A stretch of DNA of 64,000 bases from Rhodanobacteraceae bacterium (GCA_030123585.1 CP126120.1:1240001-1304000), one strand, 5' to 3'. Shown: positions 34,147 to 43,610, counted from the stretch's first letter. Notes: generated by a model not told the origin, from the sequence alone. Program-made: numbers and translations.

Positions 34147-34261
34147 ATTTGGGAACGCAACTGCCTGCAAAACCGCCGGATTTCCCGGCATTCAGGCTCC
34201 GGGCCGGGGAGCCCGCGCCCGGTGATGCGGCTATCCTTGACGCTTTGACCGGTCACGCCGC

Positions 34262-35056
34262 ATGGACGAAACGATTCGCATCGAACGCAGCGGCGCCTGC
34301 GCGACGCTGACGCTGAACCGACCGCACGTCCACAACGCCTTCGACGACGCGCTGATCGCCGACGTCACCATCGCGCTCGAAGGGTTGGCGGGCGATGCCG
34401 GTGTCCGCGCGCTGGTACTCACGGGGTCCGGGGCCACGTTCTCGGCCGGCGCCGACCTCAACTGGATGCGGCGCATGGCGCAGGCCAGCGCGGAAGAAAA
34501 CCGCGACGACGCGCTGCGGCTGGCGAAACTGCTGCGCACCTTGCAGTTCTTCCCCAAGCCGACGATCGCGCGCGTCAACGGTTCGGCTTACGGCGGTGGT
34601 GTGGGATTGATCGCTTGCTGTGACGTCGCGATCGGCGTCGAGGGCGCCAAGTTCGCGCTGAGCGAAGTGAAGCTCGGGCTCGTACCCGCCACCATCGCGC
34701 CTTACGTGGTGCAAGCCATCGGGCCGCGCCAGGCGCGCCGGCTGTTCGTCAGTGCGGAAATCTTCGATGCCGCGGAAGCTGCGCGCATCGGCCTGCTGCA
34801 CCAATGTGTGGCAGTCGGGCAATTGGACGAAGCCGTGGATCACCAGTTGCACTTCCTCACCAAGGGTGGCCCGGCCGCACAGCACGAAGCCAAGCAGCTC
34901 GCGCTGCGGACCGCCGGCATGACCCTGGAATCCGTCGAACGCCTCGACGCTGAAAACGCCGAGCTGATCGCGCGCCTGCGGGTGTCGGCGGAGGGCCAGC
35001 AGGGGCTCGGCGCATTTCTCGAAAAACGCGCGCCAACCTGGGCGGCGAAGGAGTAA
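34262..35056 (+). CDS. liuC: Enoyl-CoA hydratase, probably methylglutaconyl-CoA hydratase
   Basis: 264 residues of the crotonase fold: LTLNRPHVHNAFDDALI, GSGATFSAGADLNWMRRMA (oxyanion hole), GGGVGLIACCDVAIG and FALSEVKLGLVPATIAPYVV with the catalytic Glu. Between mccB and mccA, so hydration of methylglutaconyl-CoA to HMG-CoA is the likely reaction. Start MDETIRIERS. Confidence 0.88.
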   Translation: MDETIRIERSGACATLTLNRPHVHNAFDDALIADVTIALEGLAGDAGVRALVLTGSGATFSAGADLNWMRRMAQASAEENRDDALRLAKLLRTLQFFPKPTIARVNGSAYGGGVGLIACCDVAIGVEGAKFALSEVKLGLVPATIAPYVVQAIGPRQARRLFVSAEIFDAAEAARIGLLHQCVAVGQLDEAVDHQLHFLTKGGPAAQHEAKQLALRTAGMTLESVERLDAENAELIARLRVSAEGQQGLGAFLEKRAPTWAAKE

Positions 35057-35058
35057 AC

Positions 35059-35448
35059 ATGCTCGACCACATCGGTTTCCCCGTTTCCAATTTCCTGCAC
35101 AGCAAGAAGTTCTACGAGGCGGCGCTGGCGCCGCTCGGGATCGGCATCGTGATGGAGGTGACCGCCGAGCAGACCGGCGGAACCTCGCACGCAGGCTTCG
35201 GCGAAGCCGGCAAGCCGTACTTCTGGATCGGCGATGGCGAAGGCATGCTGCGCGGCCGCTTCCACGTTGCGTTCACCGCAAGGACGCGCGCCGACGTCGG
35301 TGCGTTCCACCAGGCCGCGCTGGCGGCGGGCGGCCGCGACAACGGCAAGCCCGGCCTGCGACCGCACTATCACGAACACTACTACGGCGCCTTCGTGCTG
35401 GACCCCGACGGCCACAACATCGAGGCGGTGTGTCATCTACCGGGTTGA
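35059..35448 (+). CDS. VOC (glyoxalase/bleomycin resistance fold) protein
   Basis: 129 residues: MLDHIGFPVSNFLHSKKFYEAALAPLGI at the N-terminus and the second half FHVAFTARTRADVGAFHQAALAAGG, HYHEHYYGAFVLDPDGHNIEAV, with the metal-binding His and Glu of the vicinal oxygen chelate fold. Two bases after liuC, so co-translated in the leucine cluster; specific substrate unknown. Confidence 0.88.
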   Translation: MLDHIGFPVSNFLHSKKFYEAALAPLGIGIVMEVTAEQTGGTSHAGFGEAGKPYFWIGDGEGMLRGRFHVAFTARTRADVGAFHQAALAAGGRDNGKPGLRPHYHEHYYGAFVLDPDGHNIEAVCHLPG

Positions 35449-35520
35449 TGCGATCCGCTGACAACACGCTGGCAACCGGAGAGCACCCTCCTGTCCTTCC
35501 ACCAGGCGCAAGGGCCAACC

Positions 35521-36042
35521 ATGAATCATATCCTCAACATCGCCGATGCCCAGTACACCGATCTCGCCGAACAATCACGCAGGATGGGTTCCGAAATGCC
35601 GAGCGAACGTTACGGCGGTCGCACGGCCCCGCTCGGCCGCGCGCTCGGCGCGCGCAAGCTGGGTTACAACGTCACCGCGATCGCCCCCGGCAAACGCGCT
35701 TATCCGCGCCACAACCATCGCGTCAACGAGGAAATGTTCTTCGTGCTGGAAGGCAATGGTGAGGTCCGCATCGGCGATGAGACTTTTGCGGTTCGTGCCG
35801 GCGACGTCATCGCCTGTCCGCCGGGTGGCCCGGAAACCGCGCACCAACTGCACAATACCGGCAGCGGGGAGTTGAAGGTGCTCGCGGTCAGCACCTCGGA
35901 ATCGCCCGAAATCTGCGATTACCCGGATTCCGGCAAGTTCGGCGTGCTGGCCTTCTTCGGTCCGGATGCCGACGGCCATCCGCAGACTTTCGCGCACATC
36001 GGTCGCGCCGGCGAATCGCGCGACTATTGGGAGGGCGAGTAA
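35521..36042 (+). CDS. Cupin-domain protein
   Basis: 173 residues with a single cupin: motif 1 YPRHNHRVNEEMFFVLEGNGEVRIG and motif 2 VIACPPGGPETAHQLHNTGSGELKVLAV. Metal-binding His/Glu are present. Such proteins accompany many catabolic clusters as isomerases or regulators; function not predictable. It ends directly at the GTG of mccA. Confidence 0.85.
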   Translation: MNHILNIADAQYTDLAEQSRRMGSEMPSERYGGRTAPLGRALGARKLGYNVTAIAPGKRAYPRHNHRVNEEMFFVLEGNGEVRIGDETFAVRAGDVIACPPGGPETAHQLHNTGSGELKVLAVSTSESPEICDYPDSGKFGVLAFFGPDADGHPQTFAHIGRAGESRDYWEGE

Positions 36043-38034
36043 GTGTTCCAGCGTGTCCTGATCGCCAACCGCGGCGAAATCGCCTGCCGCGTGATCCGCA
36101 CCTGCCGAAGGCTCGGCATCCACACCATCGCTGTGTACTCCGAAGCCGACCGGGACGCACAGCATGTCCGGCAGGCCGACGAAGCCTGGCCGATCGGCGG
36201 TCCGCGTCCGGACGAGTCGTACCTGCGCGTCGATGCGCTCATCGAGGTCGCAAGGAGAACCGGCGCGCAGGCGATCCATCCCGGCTACGGATTCCTGTCC
36301 GAGAACACCGGCTTCTCGCGCGCATGCAGGGAAGCCGGCATCGTGTTCATCGGACCGGACCCGGAAAGCATCGAGGCGATGGGTTCGAAAGCGGCCGCCA
36401 AGAACCTGATGGCGAAGCACGGCGTGCCCCTGGTGCCGGGTTACAGCGGCGACAACCAGGACAGCGCATTCCTCGCGAAGCAGGCGCACAAGATCGGCTA
36501 TCCATTGATCCTCAAACCCTCGGCCGGCGGTGGCGGCAAGGGCATGCAAGTCGTGCGGTCGGACGCCGAGTTTCCCGACGCGCTGGCCACCGCGCAGCGT
36601 GTCGCGAAAGCCTCGTTCGGCGACGCGTCGATGCTGCTGGAACGCTACATCGAACATCCGCGCCACATCGAGTTCCAGGTGTTCGGCGACCGCCACGGCA
36701 ACGTGATCCACCTCGACGAACGCGAGTGCTCGGCGCAGCGCCGTTACCAGAAGGTGCTGGAGGAAACGCCCTCGCCTTTCCTGACGCCGGAGCGCCGCGC
36801 GGCGATGGGCGCGGCGGCGGTCGCGGCGGTAAAGGCTGTCAATTACGTCGGCGCCGGCACGGTGGAATTCATCGTCGGACCGGAAGGCGATTTCCACTTC
36901 ATGGAAATGAACACGCGCCTGCAGGTCGAGCACCCGGTCACCGAGATGACCCACGGCATCGATCTCGTGGAATGGCAACTGCGCATCGCCAAGGGCGAGC
37001 CGTTGCCGCTGACGCAGGACCAAGTCCATTCGCACGGCCACGCGATCGAAGTGCGTTTGTACGCGGAAGATCCAGACCACGGTTTCCTGCCCGGCTCCGG
37101 CAAGCTCATGCGGCTGCAACTGCCGGAACCTTCGCGACACGTGCGCCTCGACGGCAGCGTGATCGAGGGCGACACCGTCACGATCTTCTACGACCCGATG
37201 ATCGCCAAGCTGATCGTGTGGGACGCCGATCGTCCTTCGGCGTTGCAGCGGATGCGCGAAGCACTGGCGCAATGCGAAATTGTCGGCCCGAAATCCAACG
37301 TCGCGTTCCTGGAGCGGCTGGTGCGCCATCCGACCATCATCGAACATCGCATCGACACGGGTTACCTCGATCGCCACCTCGACGAATTCGTGGCAGGCGA
37401 CACGCAACCTGATGCGCGTACGGTGTTCGAAGCCACCGTCGCGGCCTTGCTGCATGACGAGCAACACGTCGCGGGCGATGCGGCCGATCCGCACTCGCCA
37501 TGGAACATCGCGGATGCATGGCGCATCGGCCACGCCGGCAAGCGTGTCATTGCATTGGCAGCGGGCGGCCAGCGCCACGAAGTCGAAGCGTGGGGCCACG
37601 CCGGCAACTACCGCCTGCAAGCGGGCGAAACGACATGCGAGGTCGCAAGCGCCCGCTGGGACGGCGCCACGCTGTCGGCGCGCTTCGGCGACGAATCACG
37701 GCGGATCGACGTGCGCGCCGATGCAACGCGCGTGTTGCTGCATGACGGATCTGGCGTGCGCTGGCGTTTCGAGCGGGCGCCCGCGTTCGCGTGGGAAACC
37801 AGCGAAAACGCGTCCGGCAATCAAATCGTCGCGCCGATGCCGGGCCGCATCGTGCTGGTGAAAGCCAGGGCCGGCGACGCGGTCGAAGCCGGGCAGGAAC
37901 TGCTGGTGATGGAAGCGATGAAGATGGAGCTTTCGCTGAAGGCTCCGCGCCCCGGCGCCATCGAGGCCATCGCCGCTGCCGCCGGCGATTTCGTGGAAGC
38001 CGACACGGTTCTGGTGCGCTTCGCGGATACCTGA
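36043..38034 (+). CDS. mccA: Methylcrotonyl-CoA carboxylase alpha subunit (biotin carboxylase and carrier)
   Basis: 663 residues from a GTG directly after the cupin stop. Domains in order: biotin carboxylase N-terminus (FQRVLIANRGEIACRVIRTCR), ATP-grasp with KPSAGGGGKGMQVV and MEMNTRLQVEHPVTEM, C-terminal biotin carboxylase part, MCC-alpha BT domain and a biotinyl domain with the lysine in EAMKMEL. Works with mccB to carboxylate 3-methylcrotonyl-CoA in leucine breakdown. No terminator seen before the permease operon downstream. Confidence 0.95.
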   Translation: MFQRVLIANRGEIACRVIRTCRRLGIHTIAVYSEADRDAQHVRQADEAWPIGGPRPDESYLRVDALIEVARRTGAQAIHPGYGFLSENTGFSRACREAGIVFIGPDPESIEAMGSKAAAKNLMAKHGVPLVPGYSGDNQDSAFLAKQAHKIGYPLILKPSAGGGGKGMQVVRSDAEFPDALATAQRVAKASFGDASMLLERYIEHPRHIEFQVFGDRHGNVIHLDERECSAQRRYQKVLEETPSPFLTPERRAAMGAAAVAAVKAVNYVGAGTVEFIVGPEGDFHFMEMNTRLQVEHPVTEMTHGIDLVEWQLRIAKGEPLPLTQDQVHSHGHAIEVRLYAEDPDHGFLPGSGKLMRLQLPEPSRHVRLDGSVIEGDTVTIFYDPMIAKLIVWDADRPSALQRMREALAQCEIVGPKSNVAFLERLVRHPTIIEHRIDTGYLDRHLDEFVAGDTQPDARTVFEATVAALLHDEQHVAGDAADPHSPWNIADAWRIGHAGKRVIALAAGGQRHEVEAWGHAGNYRLQAGETTCEVASARWDGATLSARFGDESRRIDVRADATRVLLHDGSGVRWRFERAPAFAWETSENASGNQIVAPMPGRIVLVKARAGDAVEAGQELLVMEAMKMELSLKAPRPGAIEAIAAAAGDFVEADTVLVRFADT

Positions 38035-38100
38035 TCGACCCTCGCTGGCGCGTTCTCCCCCTTCGAAACGGTTGACCGGCCCACGCCGCGGCCGCGAAAC

Positions 38101-38135
38101 CTGTCCGCGGCTGTCCGCACAGTGTCCGCGGACAC
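38101..38135. promoter_or_regulatory. Upstream activator array TGTCCGC with 14-base palindrome
   Basis: TGTCCGC occurs three times (38102-38108, 38112-38118, 38123-38129); the last is part of the perfect palindrome GTGTCCGCGGACAC (38122-38135). Centred about 80 bases before the sigma-54-like promoter, the normal place for an enhancer-binding-protein site. Confidence 0.65.
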
Positions 38136-38199
38136 CTTGCGCTCGCAGCAACGTCGCGCAAGTCCTTCAATTTGAAGAGCAAATGCATTGATGCCTGAT

Positions 38200-38215
38200 T
38201 GGCATCGCACATGCA
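38200..38215 (+). promoter_or_regulatory. Sigma-54-type promoter for the permease operon
   Basis: TGGCAT-N5-ATGCA has the invariant GG and GC ten bases apart and closely fits TGGCAC-N5-TTGCA. It is 63 bases upstream of the first permease start, with an activator array further upstream. The mccA-permease gap (38035-38278) holds these two elements and no gene. Confidence 0.7.
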
Positions 38216-38278
38216 CTCCTGATCGCGCGGCTGCATCCCGGGGACCATGCCGCGACACGGACAACGGGAGGTTGCGGC

Positions 38279-39595
38279 ATGTTCGGCTATTACCTCGATC
38301 TCGCGCTGCGCAGCCTGAAGCGCAACCCCGCGCTCACCGCGTTGATGGTGGTGGCGATCGGTTTCGGCGTGGCCGCATCGATGATCACGTACTCGGTGTT
38401 CCGTGCGGTTTCCGGCAACCCGATCCCAGACAAGTCCGCGCAACTGTTCACGCCGCAGGTCGACAGTTGGGGACCGCACCAGAGCTTCAATGGCGACAAC
38501 GAGCCGCCGCAGGCGCTGGACTACACCGACGCAATGGCGTTGATGCGCGCGCACGCGGCGAAGCGGCAAACCCTGTTGTATCCGGTGCAGCTTTCGCTGA
38601 TGCCCGGCGGCGACCGCCGCCTGCCACTCAAGGCGAACGGCTATGCGGTGTACGGTGATTTCTTCCCGATGTTCGAGGTGCCGTTCCGCTACGGCAGCGC
38701 CTGGAATTCCGCGCAAGACGAAAGCCGCGCCCCGGTAGTCGTGCTGAGCGAGGAATTCAACCGCAAGGTGTTCGGCGACGCCAACAGCATCGGGCGGGAA
38801 ATCAACCTCGACGGCCACGACTACCGCATCGTGGGCGTGACCCGGCACTGGAATCCCGTGCCGCGCTTCTATGCGCTGTTCGGCAGCAGCGGATTCGAGG
38901 AACCCGCGGATTTCTACATCCCGTTCACCCGCGCGCTGGACCTTCGGATCGACACCGCGGGCAACAACAGTTGCCGCAGGGTCACGACCATGCGCGGTTG
39001 GGACGACTGGTTGCGCAGCGACTGCGTGTGGATCACGCCGTGGGTGGAATTGGACGATGCGGCCGACGTCGCGCGGTACCGCAATTTCCTGGAAGGCTAT
39101 TCCGCCGACCAGCAACACGCCGGTCGCTTCAACTGGCCACCCAACGTGCGCCTGCGCGACGTGACGCAATGGATGGCGTACATGCACGTGGTGCCGCCCG
39201 AAAGCCGCATCTCGCTGATGGTGTCGCTGGGCTTTTTCCTGATCTGCCTGGTCAACACCGTCGGGTTGCTGCTCGCGAAATTCATGCGCCGCGCCGGCGA
39301 GATCGGCGTGCGTCGTGCGCTGGGTGCATCGCGGCGCGAGATCTACCTGCAATTTCTGATCGAGGCCGGCACGGTCGGCGCGGCCGGCGGCCTGCTAGGG
39401 CTGGCGCTCACCGCTGCGGGCGTGGAGGGCGTGGGCCTGCTGTTCCGTCCCGAGATCGCGCGGCTGGCGCACGTCGACCTGTCGCTGGTGGCGTTGACGT
39501 TGGCGGTCGCGATCGCTGCCACCGTGATTGCGGCGTTCTATCCCACCTGGCGCGCGGCGCACGTGCAGCCGGCCTGGCACCTCAAGTCCAACTGA
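38279..39595 (+). CDS. MacB-type ABC permease (FtsX fold), copy 1
   Basis: 438 residues: N-terminal helix (LRSLKRNPALTALMVVAIGFGVAASMI), a large periplasmic MacB_PCD domain and three C-terminal helices beginning ISLMVSLGFFLICLVNTVGLLLAKFMRRAGEIGVRRALGASRREIY, with the cytoplasmic coupling loop GVRRALGASR. The C-terminus HVQPAWHLKSN is the usual end. No ATPase or membrane fusion gene is adjacent. Resembles copy 3 at 41003-42310. Confidence 0.88.
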   Translation: MFGYYLDLALRSLKRNPALTALMVVAIGFGVAASMITYSVFRAVSGNPIPDKSAQLFTPQVDSWGPHQSFNGDNEPPQALDYTDAMALMRAHAAKRQTLLYPVQLSLMPGGDRRLPLKANGYAVYGDFFPMFEVPFRYGSAWNSAQDESRAPVVVLSEEFNRKVFGDANSIGREINLDGHDYRIVGVTRHWNPVPRFYALFGSSGFEEPADFYIPFTRALDLRIDTAGNNSCRRVTTMRGWDDWLRSDCVWITPWVELDDAADVARYRNFLEGYSADQQHAGRFNWPPNVRLRDVTQWMAYMHVVPPESRISLMVSLGFFLICLVNTVGLLLAKFMRRAGEIGVRRALGASRREIYLQFLIEAGTVGAAGGLLGLALTAAGVEGVGLLFRPEIARLAHVDLSLVALTLAVAIAATVIAAFYPTWRAAHVQPAWHLKSN

Positions 39596-39609
39596 TCAAG
39601 GAGCCCGGC

Positions 39610-40842
39610 ATGCAAATCCAGCCCATCCTCGCCGCGCTTCGCCATCACAAGGCCGGCACCGTGCTGATCGCGCTGCAGATCGCGCTGACGCTGGCGATTG
39701 TGTGCAACGCACTGTTCATCATCCACCAGCGCCTGGCGCACCTGTCAGAGCCCACCGGCATCGACGAAGCCAACGTGTTCGTGATCGAAAGCCAGTGGGC
39801 GGGACAGTGGTCCGACTCGCAGATCGACTCGCAGATCCAGGCCGACCTCGCCGCGCTCCGGCAACTGCCGGCAGTGCGCGATGCGGCGCCGGCCAACTCG
39901 TATCCGCTGCGCGGCGGCGGCTGGGACAACTTCATCACGATGCGGCCCGAGCAAGTGCAGAAGACCACCGACGCGGCGGTGTACCTGAGCGACACCCACT
40001 TGCTCGACACGCTGGGACTCAAGCTGATCGCCGGGCGCAATTTCCGCCCCGATGAAATCGAACCGATGGGACTCCGCGAGAACAAGACGCCGCCGGTGGC
40101 GATCGTGACCAAGGCGCTGGCCGACAAACTGTTCCCGGACGGCTCGGCGCTGGGCAAGAGCTTCTACACCATGAGCGCGACGCCGACCACCATCATCGGC
40201 ATCGTCGCGCGCCTGCAACGGCAGGAAGTCGACACCTGGTCGCGCGCTTACGCCCACCAAGCCATGCTGTGGCCGCGCCGCCTGGATCTGCAGCAGGGCA
40301 CCTTCTACATCGTGCGCGCCAAGCCCGGCGAACTGGCGGCCGCGATGCGCGAAGCGCCCAAGGCGTTGTACGCGCAGAGCCGCATGCGCATCATCGACCC
40401 CAAGGACGGCGTGCTGAGCTTCGCCGAAATCCGCCATCGCGCCTACGACAGCGATCGCGGCACTGCGATCCTGATGGGCATCATCTGCGCGGTGCTGCTG
40501 GTGATCACGGGCGCGGGCATCGTCGGGCTAACCAGTTTCTGGGTCGGCCAGCGGCGCAAGCAGATCGGCATCCGCCGCGCGCTGGGCGCGACCCGTGCGG
40601 ACATCCTGCACTACTTCCAGACCGAAAACCTGCTGATCGCGGGCGCCGGCGTGGCGCTGGGCGCAATCCTCGCGGTCGGCATGAACCTGTGGATGATGCG
40701 GCTGCTCGCGATGGACCGGATGCCGCTGCTGTACGTGCTGGCCGGGGTCGCCGTGCTGTTGTTGCTGGGACAGGGCGCGGTGTTCGCGCCGGCGTTGCGC
40801 GCGTCGCGCGTGTCGCCGGTGGAAGCGACCAGGAGTGTGTGA
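39610..40842 (+). CDS. MacB-type ABC permease (FtsX fold), copy 2
   Basis: 410 residues: N-terminal helix (HHKAGTVLIALQIALTLAIVCNALF), periplasmic domain and C-terminal helices with WVGQRRKQIGIRRALGATRADILHYFQTENLLI and final VSPVEATRSV. Fourteen bases after copy 1. Its closest relative in the window is copy 4 at 42312-43544, so the operon consists of two A/B permease pairs. Confidence 0.88.
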   Translation: MQIQPILAALRHHKAGTVLIALQIALTLAIVCNALFIIHQRLAHLSEPTGIDEANVFVIESQWAGQWSDSQIDSQIQADLAALRQLPAVRDAAPANSYPLRGGGWDNFITMRPEQVQKTTDAAVYLSDTHLLDTLGLKLIAGRNFRPDEIEPMGLRENKTPPVAIVTKALADKLFPDGSALGKSFYTMSATPTTIIGIVARLQRQEVDTWSRAYAHQAMLWPRRLDLQQGTFYIVRAKPGELAAAMREAPKALYAQSRMRIIDPKDGVLSFAEIRHRAYDSDRGTAILMGIICAVLLVITGAGIVGLTSFWVGQRRKQIGIRRALGATRADILHYFQTENLLIAGAGVALGAILAVGMNLWMMRLLAMDRMPLLYVLAGVAVLLLLGQGAVFAPALRASRVSPVEATRSV

Positions 40843-40870
40843 TGAATGTGGGGCACCAGAAACTTCAGCT

Positions 40871-40978
40871 CGTCATTCCGGGGCCGCGCTGCGCGCGGAA
40901 CCCGGAATCGGTTTCTGCGCCGGAAAAGACCGATTCCGGGTTCTGCCGCGATAAAGCTGCGGCAGCCCCGGAATGACG
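40871..40978. repeat. Dispersed palindromic (REP-like) repeat, double unit
   Basis: CGTCATTCCGGGGCCGCG...CCCGGAATCGG is followed by its inverse ACCGATTCCGGG...AGCCCCGGAATGACG, giving a 108-base imperfect palindrome between the two permease pairs. Same family as 5996-6046 and 59108-59249. It can fold into a long hairpin and may weaken read-through into the second pair. Confidence 0.85.
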
Positions 40979-41002
40979 AGCAAGACGTGTCAGGAGTGAA
41001 CG

Positions 41003-42310
41003 ATGTTTGCGTATTACGTCGACCTTGCCCTGCGCAGCCTGAAACGCAACAAGGTGCTGACCGCGCTGATGGTGCTCGCGATCGCGGTGGGCATCGGCGC
41101 ATCGATGACCACGCTGACGGTGCTGCACGTGCTCTCGGGCGATCCGCTGCCCGGCAAGAGCAGCCTGTTGTACTACCCGCAGATCGATCCGCAGGATGCG
41201 CGCGGGATGATGCCCGGCACATTGCCGCCGGAGCAGCTCACGCTGATCGACGGGATGAACCTGCTGCGCGCGAAACGCGCGGACCGCCAAGCCTTGATGT
41301 TCGGCGGCGCGGTGCCGATCCAGCCGGCGTCTTCCACGGTGGATCCGTTCTACGTGGAGGCGCGCTTCACCACCGCGGACTTCTTCGCGATGTTCGATGC
41401 GCCATTCCTGTACGGGCACGGCTGGACCGGCGCCGACGACGAGGCCCATGCCCGCGATGTAGTGATCACGCGCCAGCTCAACGACAAGTTGTTCAACGGC
41501 GCCGACAGCGTGGGGCGCACGCTTCGCATCGGCGACAGCACCTTCCGCATCGTCGGCGTGCTCGACACCTGGCGCCCCAATCCGCATTTCTACGACCTCA
41601 ACACCGGGACCTACAACTATTACGAACAGGTGTTCCTGCCACTGCAGACCGCGCTGGACCAGCATTTCGCCCACAACGGCTCCAACGATTGCTGGGGCAA
41701 CGGCACCGGCGGCGCGGGCGACATTTATCCGTCGGCCACCTGCGTGTGGCTGCAATTCTGGGTGGAACTGGACAGCCCGGCCAAGGCCGCCGCGTACAAG
41801 CAGTTCCTGATCCATTACTCGGAAGAACAGAAGGCGCTGGGCCGTTTTGTGCGTGCGCCGAACGTGCGCCTCGACAACCTGATGCAGTGGCTCAATTACA
41901 ACGGCGTGGTACCGGACGACGTGCGCCTGCAGGCGTGGCTCGCATTCGGCTTCCTGCTGGTGTGCCTGCTCAACACGGTCGGGCTGATGCTGGCGAAGTT
42001 CCTGCGCCGCTCCGGCGAACTCAGCGTGCGCCGCGCACTGGGGGCGTCACGGCGCGCATTGTTCGCACAACTGCTGACCGAATCCGGCGTGGTCGGACTG
42101 GCGGGCGGCATCGGTGGATTGCTGCTGGCGATGCTCGGGCTGTGGATGGTGCAGCACCGCTCCGTCGACTACGCATCGTTGGCGCACCTCGATCCCGAAA
42201 TGTTGCTGGTCACGTTTGCGCTCGCGATCGGCGCCAGCCTGCTGGCCGGGGTTTTCCCGGCATGGCGCGCTTGCAGCGTTTCGCCTGCCCTGTTGATCAA
42301 GAGCAACTGA
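41003..42310 (+). CDS. MacB-type ABC permease (FtsX fold), copy 3
   Basis: 435 residues; N-terminal LRSLKRNKVLTALMVLAIAVGIGAS, periplasmic domain and C-terminal block LAFGFLLVCLLNTVGLMLAKFLRRSGELSVRRALGASRRALFAQLL, ending LLIKSN. Clearly paralogous to copy 1. Two bases separate it from copy 4. Confidence 0.88.
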   Translation: MFAYYVDLALRSLKRNKVLTALMVLAIAVGIGASMTTLTVLHVLSGDPLPGKSSLLYYPQIDPQDARGMMPGTLPPEQLTLIDGMNLLRAKRADRQALMFGGAVPIQPASSTVDPFYVEARFTTADFFAMFDAPFLYGHGWTGADDEAHARDVVITRQLNDKLFNGADSVGRTLRIGDSTFRIVGVLDTWRPNPHFYDLNTGTYNYYEQVFLPLQTALDQHFAHNGSNDCWGNGTGGAGDIYPSATCVWLQFWVELDSPAKAAAYKQFLIHYSEEQKALGRFVRAPNVRLDNLMQWLNYNGVVPDDVRLQAWLAFGFLLVCLLNTVGLMLAKFLRRSGELSVRRALGASRRALFAQLLTESGVVGLAGGIGGLLLAMLGLWMVQHRSVDYASLAHLDPEMLLVTFALAIGASLLAGVFPAWRACSVSPALLIKSN

Positions 42311-42311
42311 C

Positions 42312-43544
42312 ATGGACATCCTGCCCATCTTCAAGACGCTCGGCCGGCACAAGGTCATCATCTGGCTGCTGATGCTGGAGATTGCGTTGAGCTGCGCGAT
42401 CGTCTGCAACGGCGTGTTCCTGATCGTGCAGCGCATGCAGCACATCGACATGCCCAGCGGCATCGTCGAACACGAGTTGGCGACGATCCAGCAGGCACCG
42501 ATCGCGCCGCCGCCCGATCGCTATGCGCGGGCGCAGGAAGACCTCGCGACGCTGCGGCAGATCCCCGGCGTGCAGGCGGTCGGCATGACCAACCAGCTGC
42601 CCTTCGGCGGCGTCTCGTCAAGAGGCGGCGTGATGCTCACGCCGACCCAGCCGCACCACACCCTGGACGCGTCAACCTACTTCGGCGAGAACCTGATCCC
42701 GGCATTCGGCCTGCAACTGCTGTCGGGACGTGATTTCGAATCGGGCGACTACGTTGATGCGGACGTCATCATCAAATCGCTGGCCAGCGACAGCAGCCAG
42801 GGCTTCCCGATGCCGATCATCCTCAGCCACGCGCTGGCCGAGCGCCTGTGGCCGCAGCAAAACCCGCTGGGCAAGCTGGTCTGGCTGACACCTGCGGCCA
42901 GCTTCCGCGTCGTCGGCGTCGTCGCAACGCTGGCACGGGCGAATGCCTACAACACCGCCACCGCACAGTACTCGATGATCCTTCCGCTGCGGATGGGCGC
43001 GGACAAGGATCAAAGCTACGTGATCCGCACCCGCCCGCAAGACCGGCAGCGCGTGCTGGCCGCGGCGGTGGCGGCGCTGAAGCTGGCCGACCCCGCGCGC
43101 GTGATCACGCATGCACACACGTACGATGAAATCCGCAACGATTACTTCAAGGACGACCGCGCGATGGCAGGCATGCTGGTCAGCGTGGTCGTGGCGGTGC
43201 TGCTGGTCACCGGGCTCGGCATCGTGGGCCTTGCCAGTTTCTGGGTGGCGCAACGCCGCAAGCAGATCGGCATTCGCCGCGCCTTGGGCGCCACGCGCGC
43301 CGACATCCTGCATTACTTCCAGACCGAGAATTTCCTGATCGTCACATTCGGCATCGTCGTGGGCATGGCTCTCGCCTATGGCCTGAGCCTGCTGCTGATG
43401 ATGCACTACGCCTTGCCACGCCTGCCCTGGTTCTATCTCCCGATCGGCGCTGTCGCGCTGTGGCTGATCGGACAACTGGCGGTGCTGGGTCCGGCCCTGC
43501 GCGCATCCAACGTGCCGCCGGTGGTGGCGACGCGCAGCGTGTGA
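42312..43544 (+). CDS. MacB-type ABC permease (FtsX fold), copy 4
   Basis: 410 residues; C-terminal WVAQRRKQIGIRRALGATRADILHYFQTENFLI and VPPVVATRSV match copy 2 nearly word for word, while the periplasmic domain differs, as expected if substrate contacts have diverged. The ATPase (MacB/LolD type) and fusion protein must be encoded elsewhere. Confidence 0.88.
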   Translation: MDILPIFKTLGRHKVIIWLLMLEIALSCAIVCNGVFLIVQRMQHIDMPSGIVEHELATIQQAPIAPPPDRYARAQEDLATLRQIPGVQAVGMTNQLPFGGVSSRGGVMLTPTQPHHTLDASTYFGENLIPAFGLQLLSGRDFESGDYVDADVIIKSLASDSSQGFPMPIILSHALAERLWPQQNPLGKLVWLTPAASFRVVGVVATLARANAYNTATAQYSMILPLRMGADKDQSYVIRTRPQDRQRVLAAAVAALKLADPARVITHAHTYDEIRNDYFKDDRAMAGMLVSVVVAVLLVTGLGIVGLASFWVAQRRKQIGIRRALGATRADILHYFQTENFLIVTFGIVVGMALAYGLSLLLMMHYALPRLPWFYLPIGAVALWLIGQLAVLGPALRASNVPPVVATRSV

Positions 43545-43610
43545 CGCCGACGGCTTGCGATCGGTCTGCCGTGGCATCATGTGGGTAGGTGAAGGTCCAC
43601 TGGATAAAGC

